Shown here piece after piece: positions 1-5,888 of a stretch of 5,912 bases of DNA. Below the pieces are notes generated by a model. The model made no database searches, had not been told where the DNA came from, and was given only the letters and a program-made list of their open reading frames with translations. Positions within the stretch are counted from its first letter, which is position 1, and each line of letters begins with the position of its first letter. The translations under genes and the position numbers were made by a program. The DNA is taken from the NCBI GenBank assembly GCA_030597485.1, contig JAUVRU010000162.1:1-5912 (forward strand), read 5' to 3'. Origin of the DNA: Anaerolineae bacterium. GTDB lineage: Bacteria; Chloroflexota; Anaerolineae; 4572-78; NAK82.

Positions 1-582
1 AGGCCAGCCTGCCGGCTGGCCCTGTTGATGCAGCTGGTGTTCTATTGGAAGCTGGACTGGCTCCCCGACGGAGGCCGGCGGGGCATACTGTACCTATCCC
101 CCCCCACTGTCACCGGACTCTTCTTGATCGACAGCTTGCTGGCTGGTCAGCTAGACGTTTTCCGGGATGCCCTGTGGCATCTGGTGCTTCCCGGTGTTAC
201 CCTGGCGCTGGCCAACATTGCCATCATCACCCGTATGACCCGCTCCAGCCTGATGGAGGTCATGCACCAGGACTATATCAGGACAGCCAGGTCCAAGGGG
301 CTGTCCGGTATCACCGTTCTGGGAAGACACGCCATGAAGAATGCGATGGTACCCGTGGTGACGATCATCGGACTGCAGCTAGGCTATCTCATCGCCTGGG
401 TGTTTCTGGTTGAGTGCATTTTTTCGTGGCCAGGCATCGGGTCGTATGCCGTGCGCTGCATTGTCAACCTGGACTTCCCCGCCGTTCAGGGTGTCACTCT
501 GTTTACTTCGTTTGTGTTCGTCTTTATCAACCTGGCCGTGGACCTCACCTACCTGTTTCTGGATCCGCGGATAACCTACTGA
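1..582 (+). CDS. ABC transporter permease, DppB/OppB type (5' truncated by window edge)
   Basis: Inner-membrane permease subunit of a dipeptide/oligopeptide/nickel-type ABC importer; some members of this family carry oligosaccharides instead. The frame is open from base 1, so only the last 193 residues are visible; full-length relatives are about 310-340 aa. Visible hallmarks in order: the external loop with WLPDGGR (visible residues 20-26) and the TG..LIDSLLAGQ stretch (38-50), then HLVLPGVTLAL (60-70) entering a membrane helix. Next comes the cytoplasmic EAA loop that docks on the ATPase (about 86-120, with YIRTARSKGLS), then ECIFSWPGIGSYAV (138-151), the DFPAVQG motif (158-164) and the terminal LDPRITY. 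At least four hydrophobic segments remain. A DppC partner follows after a short gap, the usual order in these operons. The substrate cannot be read from a permease; peptide, nickel and oligosaccharide members look alike here. Confidence 0.95.
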   Translation, partial: RPACRLALLMQLVFYWKLDWLPDGGRRGILYLSPPTVTGLFLIDSLLAGQLDVFRDALWHLVLPGVTLALANIAIITRMTRSSLMEVMHQDYIRTARSKGLSGITVLGRHAMKNAMVPVVTIIGLQLGYLIAWVFLVECIFSWPGIGSYAVRCIVNLDFPAVQGVTLFTSFVFVFINLAVDLTYLFLDPRITY

Positions 583-622
583 TCTGTGCAGGCCCCTGCC
601 CGCGTTGCGCTGGGCGCATCGG

Positions 623-1534
623 ATGACGAGATTGCTTGGCAAGAACCGTGTCGCGCCCGAACCGGGCGCAGTTGTTGATGGGGTGCGCAAGCCACCTTCT
701 TTTTTCAAACGGGCCACCCGAAATGTTGGCGCTATGATCGGCATGGTGCTCCTGGTTGTCATCACGCTGGTGGCCATATTTGCGCCGCTGATCAGCCCCT
801 ATGACCATCTGGCCATAGACGTGTCACAAAAGTTCACGCCGCCCGGTCGGGAGCATCTGTTTGGCACCGACGAACTGGGCCGTGATGTGTTCAGTCGGGT
901 GGTTATGGGAACCCGTATCTCTTTCCAGGTGGCGGTCCAGGTGCTGGTGATTGCGGGGTCAGTGGGCATCGTGCTGGGGATCATCGCTGGCTACCGGGGC
1001 GGGCTGGTGGATGAATCCATCATGCGCGTGGCTGACATCTTCTTCGCCTTCCCGTCGTTCCTGTTGGCCATGGCCATCGTGGCTGCCTTGGGGCCCAGCA
1101 TTCAGAACGCTGTTCTGGCAATCGGCATTGCCTGGTGGCCGCGCTATGCCCGCCTGCTAAGAGGGCAGGTGTTGTCGGTCAAGACCATGCCATTCGTGGA
1201 GGCGGCGCGCGGTATGGGAGCCGGTGACGGGCGAATCATGTTCCGTCACGTGTTGCCCAATTGCATGGCGCCGATTGTCGTCCAGTTCGCAACCGATGCA
1301 GGGGCGGCGATTCTGAGCACTGCCGCCCTCAGCTTCGTGCAATTGGGGGCCAGGCCGCCCATGCCCGAATGGGGTCTGATGATCTCTCAGGGGCGGGTCT
1401 TCATTGCCTCCTATTGGTGGATCCCCACCTTTCCTGGAATAGCGATTGCGGTTACCGTAGCCGGTTTCATGTTCCTGGGCGACGGGCTCAGGGACTTGTG
1501 GGATCCCCAGTTGCGGGGACGAACACGTTTCTAA
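623..1534 (+). CDS. ABC transporter permease, DppC/OppC type
   Basis: Second membrane subunit of the same importer, pairing with the upstream DppB-like protein. With the ATG at 623 it has 303 aa, normal for the family. Seen: a basic cytoplasmic N-terminus, a first membrane helix at about residues 36-58, and the family signature HLFGTDELGRDVFSR (78-92) in the following loop. Further helices precede the EAA loop that contacts the ATPase (about 192-213, EAARGMGAGDG...RHVLPN). PEWG is at 248-251, and the protein ends with GDGLRDLWDP (286-295). An in-frame TTG at 605 would add six residues. Neither start has a convincing Shine-Dalgarno sequence, so the start is uncertain; ATG is preferred because it is the stronger codon. 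The gap to the dppB-like stop is 40 bases, which favours co-transcription. No ATPase gene follows, although dppD/dppF usually come next; they may lie outside the window or be supplied from elsewhere. Confidence 0.94.
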   Translation: MTRLLGKNRVAPEPGAVVDGVRKPPSFFKRATRNVGAMIGMVLLVVITLVAIFAPLISPYDHLAIDVSQKFTPPGREHLFGTDELGRDVFSRVVMGTRISFQVAVQVLVIAGSVGIVLGIIAGYRGGLVDESIMRVADIFFAFPSFLLAMAIVAALGPSIQNAVLAIGIAWWPRYARLLRGQVLSVKTMPFVEAARGMGAGDGRIMFRHVLPNCMAPIVVQFATDAGAAILSTAALSFVQLGARPPMPEWGLMISQGRVFIASYWWIPTFPGIAIAVTVAGFMFLGDGLRDLWDPQLRGRTRF

Positions 1535-1542
1535 CAATTTCT

Positions 1543-1547
1543 GGAGG
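1543..1547 (+). promoter_or_regulatory. Ribosome binding site for the TTG start at 1554
   Basis: GGAGG lies six bases before a TTG. There is no in-frame ATG until residue 51 of the protein, deep inside the flavin-reductase fold, so this site decides the start in favour of TTG 1554. Confidence 0.8.
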
Positions 1548-1553
1548 AATAGA

Positions 1554-3083
1554 TTGGACACCGACAAAACCCCTTTGTCTGCGGAAGACCTTTGGAGCTG
1601 TATCACCTTTTTCCGGCCCACTCGCCCGGTCCTGGTCACCACCCGCAACCGGGACGGGACAGTGCACGTCGCACCCTTTGCCTGGTGCGCGCCGATTTCG
1701 GCTATGCCACCCATGGTATCCCTGGCGCTGCTCACCACGCCCCGCAGGCAGCACAGCCTGGTCAATATCGAGCGAGAGAAGCAGTTTGTGGTCAATCTCC
1801 CTGGTCACGACCTGTCAGCTGATCTGGTCAGGGCCTCCTACCGCTATCCGGCCGGCGTGTACAAGCGGGGTATCCTGGGATTCGAGTATAGTCCATCACA
1901 ACGCCTGGACGTGCTCTCGATCAAGCGGTGTCGGGCCTTTCTCGAGTGTCGCTTGAACGCCAGCTACTTGACCGGGGATCACACCTTGTTGGTGGCCGAT
2001 GTGGTGGCCGCCTCTTACGCGCCGGAACGGTACCAGGAAGGGTTCATCCCGGACGTGGAAGCGTACCCGCCTTGCCTGCATTTGGGACAGATAAGTTCTC
2101 CGGAGGGGCAGATTCATTCGTTCATGGTGGATGGGCAGGTTGAGGCTTTGGATGCACCTTTCAATCTCCCCTGCCCGATGCCTGGCCCGGGTGCTTCGGC
2201 GAAGACGGCAGCCCCGCCCGATGTGGGAGGAGAGAGGAACCAATGGAAGGCAAACGCAGCTGTCTTTGCCACCGGTTTTGCCTGTCCTGATGGGCCTTGT
2301 TCCAACGGGGGGCAGGGCGACCTGTTCGTGGTGGACTGGGCCGTGGGAACCGTCCGCCGGGTCACACCCGAGGGCGAGGTGACTGATTTCGCGGACACGG
2401 GCGGAATGCCGGCCGGAGCCTGCCTCGGGGCTGACGGACATCTGGCTGTCTGTGGCACGGGGCGCAAGGCTGTGCTGGACGTCTCCCCAGAGGGCGCAGT
2501 CACGGTAACCGCCGATGGTCACCAGGGCAATCCGTTCCTGGGCCCCAATGGGTGCGCTTTCGACGCCAAAGGAAACTTCTACTTCAGCGACGCGGATGGA
2601 TTTCATCCGGTGGACCCTTCCGGCCGGGTTTATCTGCTGCGTCCCGACGGTACCACGGAGATCTTCGCCGAGGGTTTGGCCTTTCCCACCAAGCTGTGCA
2701 TCTCGGCCGACGGTCAGTGTTTGTACCTGGCCGAGACGTTCGCCAGCCGGATTCATCGCTTCACGTTGGATGAGCGCGGACACGCCCGGTCCCAAGAGAT
2801 CTTTGCTGATCTGTGTGGTGGCATCGGACCGGTTGGCCTGACATTGGATGTGGAGGGGAACCTATACGCAGCCCACTTCGGCAAGGGGGTGGTGGCCGTG
2901 TTGGACCCGGCAGGCAGCCTCTTGGCTGAGCTGCCCACCGGTGGGCTCCTTCCCACCAACCTGGCATTCTGGAACGGCTCTTTGTACGTGACGGAGCTGG
3001 AAGCCGGCTGCGTGATGTGCCTTGACGTGGATAGGTGTGGGGGCAAGGGGCCCGTAGCTGACTCCGTGTGGGATCTGAAGTGA
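1554..3083 (+). CDS. Fused flavin-reductase-like domain plus SMP-30/gluconolactonase-like domain (possible frameshift fusion)
   Basis: A 509-aa frame starting at TTG with a good Shine-Dalgarno sequence, 19 bases after the dppC-like stop. Residues about 8-200 resemble the flavin reductase-like FMN-binding split barrel (DIM6/NTAB type): RPVLVTTRNRDGTVHVAPF (24-42), a PP-V-L-L strand near 52-60, and LVNI...QFVVNLP (69-83). Residues about 200-231 form a Pro/Gly/Ala-rich stretch. Residues 232-509 are an SMP-30/gluconolactonase/LRE-type six-bladed propeller: VFATGFACPDGP (237-248), LGPNGCAFDAKGNFYFSD (329-346), SADGQCLYLAET (384-395), LDVEGNLYAAHFGKG (431-445) and LPTNLAF...LYVTE (466-481). This family includes lactone hydrolases of sugar acids. 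Several expected metal ligands look replaced. At the junction a ribosome binding site and an ATG sit one base out of frame, so this may really be two genes of about 230 and 279 aa, each of normal family length. Fold assignments are firm; the single-protein status is not. Confidence 0.85.
   Translation: MDTDKTPLSAEDLWSCITFFRPTRPVLVTTRNRDGTVHVAPFAWCAPISAMPPMVSLALLTTPRRQHSLVNIEREKQFVVNLPGHDLSADLVRASYRYPAGVYKRGILGFEYSPSQRLDVLSIKRCRAFLECRLNASYLTGDHTLLVADVVAASYAPERYQEGFIPDVEAYPPCLHLGQISSPEGQIHSFMVDGQVEALDAPFNLPCPMPGPGASAKTAAPPDVGGERNQWKANAAVFATGFACPDGPCSNGGQGDLFVVDWAVGTVRRVTPEGEVTDFADTGGMPAGACLGADGHLAVCGTGRKAVLDVSPEGAVTVTADGHQGNPFLGPNGCAFDAKGNFYFSDADGFHPVDPSGRVYLLRPDGTTEIFAEGLAFPTKLCISADGQCLYLAETFASRIHRFTLDERGHARSQEIFADLCGGIGPVGLTLDVEGNLYAAHFGKGVVAVLDPAGSLLAELPTGGLLPTNLAFWNGSLYVTELEAGCVMCLDVDRCGGKGPVADSVWDLK
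2225..2250 (+). other. Cryptic ribosome binding site and out-of-frame ATG at the fusion junction
   Basis: GGGAGG (2225-2230) and GAGAGG (2232-2237) are followed five bases later by an ATG at 2243, exactly where the propeller gene would be expected to start. Read from that ATG the frame closes after 15 codons. If one of the two G bases at 2245/2246 is removed, the ATG frame becomes M-K-A-N-A-A-V-F-A-T-G-F, a typical SMP-30 N-terminus, and the upstream frame ends ...ERNQ-stop with TGA overlapping ATG as ATGA. This is the usual arrangement of translationally coupled neighbours. The observation is direct; the interpretation as a one-base insertion or sequencing error is inference. Confidence 0.7.
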
Positions 3084-3165
3084 CAGAGATCCGTACGAGG
3101 ACGACCGGGTTCAACGCGGGACGAAACAGGATACTCGACCGGACAGCGCGAGAAGGAGCAGCAGC

Positions 3166-3501
3166 ATGGCAGTAACCAACTTTTACAGATGGGACGATGT
3201 ACCCCAGTTCGAGGTGACCCCTCAGATTGGGCGACGTGTGGTCAGTGGGGAAAAGGCGATGGTAACGCAGTTCCATCTGGCCAAAGGGGCTGTTGTCGCC
3301 CAGCACAACCATTCTCACGAGCAGATACTCATTATCGTCTCGGGGGTCATTGAGTTTGAGTCAGCCGGCGATCGGCGGATCTTGCATCCCGGTGACGTGG
3401 TGCATGTTCCTTCCAACGTGCCCCACGGGGGTACGATGTTGGAAGATACGGTCACTTATGAGATCTTCAGCCCGCCGCGTCAGGACTTCTTGACTGACTA
3501 G
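3166..3501 (+). CDS. Small single-domain cupin, KdgF-like
   Basis: A 111-aa cytoplasmic cupin with ATG start and AAGGAG (3153-3158) seven bases upstream. Cupin motif 1 is GAVVAQHNHSHEQ (41-53) with probable metal ligands H47, H49 and E52 or Q53. Motif 2 is GDVVHVPSNVPH (76-87) with H87 as the remaining ligand. The C-terminal EIFSPPRQDFL (99-109) resembles the DVF-PxREDF tail of KdgF, the enzyme that linearises unsaturated uronates from pectin and alginate breakdown. In KdgF an Asp and an Arg in this tail are catalytically important as I recall; here the Arg is kept (R105) and the Asp position is Glu (E99). It lies 82 bases after the propeller stop and 74 before the SDR start, suggesting the same transcript. 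Fold confidence is high. A KdgF reaction is plausible but unproven, since many small cupins with this tail are uncharacterised. Confidence 0.88.
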   Translation: MAVTNFYRWDDVPQFEVTPQIGRRVVSGEKAMVTQFHLAKGAVVAQHNHSHEQILIIVSGVIEFESAGDRRILHPGDVVHVPSNVPHGGTMLEDTVTYEIFSPPRQDFLTD

Positions 3502-3575
3502 ATCTCTGATTGCACCGCGAAGTGGGATCAGGCAGGGTATTGTCGTGGACATCGGCCAGAGGTGAGCAGACTGTT

Positions 3576-4358
3576 ATGGACCTGAATCTAAGTGACAAAG
3601 TGGCGTTGATCACTGGCGCCAGCCGAGGAATTGGACTGCACACCGCTCGGGTGCTTGCCAGTGAGGGCTGCCCTCTGGGGATTTGCGGGCGCAATTCCGA
3701 CGCTCTGGAGGTGGCCGCTGACGAGCTGCGCGACCGGGGGGTGCCGGTGGTTGCCGTTCAGGCTGATGTCACCGATCCGGCAGACGCCGCGCGGCTTGTC
3801 GACCGGACCAGCGCGGAGTTGGGGAGGATAGACATTCTGGTCAACAACGCGGGAGGCGTTCGCACCAGCAGCCTGCTGGAATCCACGGATGAAGACTGGC
3901 GGTGGACGTTCGAGACAAACATCTTTCAGGTCATTCGTCTGATCCGGCTGGTCGTGCCGCATATGCGGCGAAGCGGCGGAGGTGCCATCGTCAATATCGG
4001 TTCCAGCGCGGGCTGGCACCCCAAGGTGCAGGTGGCGACGCACTACAGCGCATCCAAAGCCACGATCGTGTACCTGACCGAGCGGCTGGCGCTCGACCTG
4101 GTGCATGAGAACATACGCGTCAACACCGTGTCTCCCGGATCGACGATATGGCCTGACAGCGGCTGGGACCGCATCCGGCAGGCGCGCCCCGAGTTCTTTG
4201 ACGCGTATCTGGCAGAGGTCTACCCTATGGGGCGACTGGGAAAGCCGGAGGAAGTAGCGCAGGTTGTCGCCTTCCTGGCCTCACCACGCGCCAGTTGGAT
4301 CAACGGGCGGAACATCCCGGTGGATGGGCTGGAACAGACCAGCCTGCGAAGGGCATGA
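3576..4358 (+). CDS. Classical SDR-family NAD(P)-dependent oxidoreductase
   Basis: A 260-aa Rossmann-fold dehydrogenase/reductase of the classical SDR type (FabG-like, also home to many sugar and sugar-acid dehydrogenases). Seen in order: the cofactor loop TGASRGIG (13-20), CGRN (37-40) after beta-2, where the Arg residues R17 and R39 favour NADP(H), and the adenine-site Asp in ADVTD (63-67). Then come NNAG (90-93), the active-site Asn in ETNIF (N115), the catalytic Ser in IGSSAG (about S144), and YSASK (157-161) giving Y157 and K161. It ends with PVDGLEQTSL rather than the more common DGG. All four catalytic positions are present, so it should be active. The ATG at 3576 is chosen over an in-frame TTG at 3510 because the extra 22 residues lie before the normal SDR N-terminus; AGAGGTGA at 3558-3565 is a fair but somewhat distant ribosome binding site. 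The substrate cannot be assigned from sequence. Confidence 0.95.
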   Translation: MDLNLSDKVALITGASRGIGLHTARVLASEGCPLGICGRNSDALEVAADELRDRGVPVVAVQADVTDPADAARLVDRTSAELGRIDILVNNAGGVRTSSLLESTDEDWRWTFETNIFQVIRLIRLVVPHMRRSGGGAIVNIGSSAGWHPKVQVATHYSASKATIVYLTERLALDLVHENIRVNTVSPGSTIWPDSGWDRIRQARPEFFDAYLAEVYPMGRLGKPEEVAQVVAFLASPRASWINGRNIPVDGLEQTSLRRA

Positions 4359-4508
4359 AGCCTCGCGGCCTTTGAAGCGCTCGACGCCGGGCTGAGGACC
4401 ATCGTCATGGTGACTGAGCACATCCCCACGCGCGACACGATGGAGATCAAATCTCGTTCGCGTCTGACTGGCGCCGCTGTGATCGACCGAAATAACATAT
4501 CTGCTTAG
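4359..4508 (+). pseudogene. Remnant of a succinyl-CoA ligase alpha-subunit-like gene (SucD-like)
   Basis: Directly after the SDR stop, the same reading frame stays open for 49 codons to a TAG at 4506. It encodes a peptide with AAFEALDAGLR, IVMVTEHIPTRD and a following K-x(8)-G-x(3)-I-x-x-N pattern. This matches, in order and spacing, the SucD/CoA-ligase alpha segment EAIDAGI...ITEGIPxxD...K...G...IGPN (roughly residues 85-135 of the E. coli protein, from memory). The usual IGPNCPG is degraded to IDRNN, and two or three residues appear lost after it. No part of the N-terminal CoA-binding fold or of the C-terminal phospho-His region is present. There is no ribosome binding site, and the fragment begins without a start codon next to another gene's stop, so it looks like a leftover from deletion or recombination. 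A member of the wider acyl-CoA synthetase (NDP-forming) group, such as malate-CoA or citryl-CoA ligase, is equally possible. Confidence 0.72.
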
Positions 4509-4560
4509 AGAGCGCGTGGCCTGGAGGCAAGACACCTCACCCGGTGTGGGTCCCAATTCT

Positions 4561-4566
4561 GGGAGG
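4561..4566 (+). promoter_or_regulatory. Ribosome binding site for the larA-like gene
   Basis: GGGAGG sits seven bases before the ATG at 4574. An in-frame GTG at 4544 would add ten residues (WVPILGGER) that are merely the translated Shine-Dalgarno region, so this site settles the start at 4574. Confidence 0.85.
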
Positions 4567-4573
4567 CGAAAGA

Positions 4574-5869
4574 ATGTACTCCGTTCCCTTTGGCAAAAGC
4601 CAACTTACCTTTGACCTGTTGCCCGGCATGCGGGGCACGGTGGTTGAGTCCAAACGACTACCCATTCTTGTCGATGTGCCCGACGCCGTCCGGCGAGCGC
4701 TGGCGCGTCCGGTGAACAACCCGCCACTGCGGCAGCTGGCGAAGCCGGGTGACAAGGTATGTCTCATTTTCACTGACGTTACCCGCGTCTGTCCCGATCA
4801 TCTGTTGGTTCCGCCACTCCTGGCTGAACTGGAAGCGGCCGGCGTTGAGGACAGGGACATCACTCTCCTGTGCGGCACCGGCATGCACCGGCCCAGCACG
4901 GCCGCCGAGAAAGTGGCCAAGCTGGGTCAAGCGGTGGTGGATCGCTACCGTGTGGTGGACAACACTCCTCAGAGCCCGGACGCCCTGGCGAACTTGGGTA
5001 CCACCGAATCGGGCGTCCCTGTATTGATAAGCCGTCTTGTTCACGAAGCAGACCTGGTAGTGACCACCGGCATGGTTGAGCCTCACCTTTTTGCCGGCTA
5101 CTCCGGTGGACGCAAGACCCTGGCCGTGGGGGCAGCTGGCGAGGCAACCATCGCGTATACCCACGGCCCCCAGATGGCGGACCATCCCGGCACGCGACTG
5201 GGCAAGGTGGATGGAAATCCCTTTCACGAAGCGTTGACCGAGGTGGCCCAGCGCGGTGGCCTCAGTTTCATCCTGAATGTCGTGTTGGACGACAACAAAC
5301 AGGTCGTGGCCGTTCGCGCCGGGCAACCGGAGCCGGCCTTCTTGGAGCTGGTGGCGGTGGCCAGGGATCTGTATGAAGTCCCCATTCCACGCCAGTATGA
5401 TGTGGCCGTGGCTGGCGTTGGGTTCCCCAAGGATCAGAACCTGTATCAGGCAACCCGTGCCGCCAGCTACTTGTACCTGGCTCCCACTTCCGTTGTCAGA
5501 CCAGGCGGATGCCTCATCGTGCCCGCGTCGTGCCCGGAGGGGGTGGGCCACGGCGCTGGCGAACAGCACTACTACGAGACCATGAAACGGGCAACAGATA
5601 TGCACCAGCTGCTTTCTGACTTACGCCGCGACGGCTACCCGCCCGGCGCGCAGCGGGCCTTCTTCATGGCAAAGGTCCTGGCCGACAACCCCGTCATCAT
5701 CGTTGGTGCCGAACACCCAGAGGTGGTGCGCGAGCTGCACATGATTCCGGCCGCTGACATGAACGAGGCTCTTCACACTGCCGTGGCCGACCTCGGCCAC
5801 TCTGACCTGGATGTACTGATCGTGCCCCACGCCTTGTTCACGCTGCCTATCGTCCGGGTACAAGGGTAA
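4574..5869 (+). CDS. LarA-family nickel-dependent hydroxyacid racemase/epimerase
   Basis: A 431-aa protein of the LarA (DUF2088) superfamily, normal in length. The founding member interconverts D- and L-lactate by reversible hydride transfer to a nickel-pincer nucleotide (NPN); other members act on malate, longer hydroxyacids or gluconate. Seen: FTDVTRVCPDHL (66-77) with D68 and R71 for substrate binding; GTGMHRP (101-107) with catalytic H105; VEPHLFAGYSGGRK (168-181) with catalytic H171 and K181, the lysine that tethers the pincer; and THGPQ with H197, the probable nickel ligand. GFPKDQNLYQATRAAS (283-298) follows, where the Lys used by lactate racemase for the substrate carboxylate appears to be R295. 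The protein ends in the family-like VPHALFTLP. All cofactor-binding residues are kept, so it should be active if NPN is made; larB, larC and larE are not in this window. The substrate is not readable. The neighbouring lactonase-like and SDR genes make a sugar acid a reasonable guess. Confidence 0.93.
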   Translation: MYSVPFGKSQLTFDLLPGMRGTVVESKRLPILVDVPDAVRRALARPVNNPPLRQLAKPGDKVCLIFTDVTRVCPDHLLVPPLLAELEAAGVEDRDITLLCGTGMHRPSTAAEKVAKLGQAVVDRYRVVDNTPQSPDALANLGTTESGVPVLISRLVHEADLVVTTGMVEPHLFAGYSGGRKTLAVGAAGEATIAYTHGPQMADHPGTRLGKVDGNPFHEALTEVAQRGGLSFILNVVLDDNKQVVAVRAGQPEPAFLELVAVARDLYEVPIPRQYDVAVAGVGFPKDQNLYQATRAASYLYLAPTSVVRPGGCLIVPASCPEGVGHGAGEQHYYETMKRATDMHQLLSDLRRDGYPPGAQRAFFMAKVLADNPVIIVGAEHPEVVRELHMIPAADMNEALHTAVADLGHSDLDVLIVPHALFTLPIVRVQG

Positions 5870-5870
5870 T

Positions 5871-5888
5871 GGACGGACGTGGCCGTCC
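5871..5888 (+). repeat. Short inverted repeat just after the larA-like stop
   Basis: GGACGG (5871-5876) and CCGTCC (5883-5888) are perfect reverse complements around a six-base loop, beginning one base after the stop codon. No run of T follows, so it is not a standard intrinsic terminator. It could be a weak transcript-end hairpin or chance in GC-rich DNA. Confidence 0.4.

Noticed and set aside
588..599. GCAGG-CC-CCTGC inverted repeat between the two permease genes
   Set aside because: Very short, with at most a 4-bp stem and a 4-base loop; expected by chance at this base composition.
1896..2795. Minus-strand open frame of 299 codons opposite the fusion gene
   Set aside because: Low-complexity, Arg/His/Gly-rich translation without recognisable domains; shadow of the flavin-reductase/SMP-30 frame. 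It also spans the proposed junction without any relation to it.
3104..3125. GGTTCAA followed by GC-rich sequence, resembling a tRNA T-arm
   Set aside because: The flanking bases do not pair as a T-stem, and no acceptor, D or anticodon arms are found nearby.
3510..3575. In-frame TTG extension of the SDR by 22 residues
   Set aside because: The extra residues precede the normal SDR N-terminus, there is no ribosome binding site before 3510, and the ATG at 3576 starts a standard-length protein.
4355..4375. ATG overlapping the SDR stop as ATGA, suggesting a coupled downstream gene
   Set aside because: The frame closes after six codons; the SucD-like remnant lies in a different frame, that of the SDR itself.
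4489..4506. AT-rich patch (AAATAACATATCTGCTT) as a possible -10 region for larA
   Set aside because: No -35-like hexamer at suitable spacing, and the bases are also explained as the end of the SucD-like remnant.
4532..4547. ACACC / GGTGT inverted repeat upstream of the larA-like gene
   Set aside because: Only a 5-bp stem, with no T-tract and no overlap of the ribosome binding site; not distinguishable from chance.
4658..5605. Long minus-strand open frame of 315 codons opposite the larA-like gene
   Set aside because: Its translation shows no family motifs, while the opposite strand encodes a complete LarA protein with all catalytic residues; long antisense frames are common in GC-rich coding DNA.
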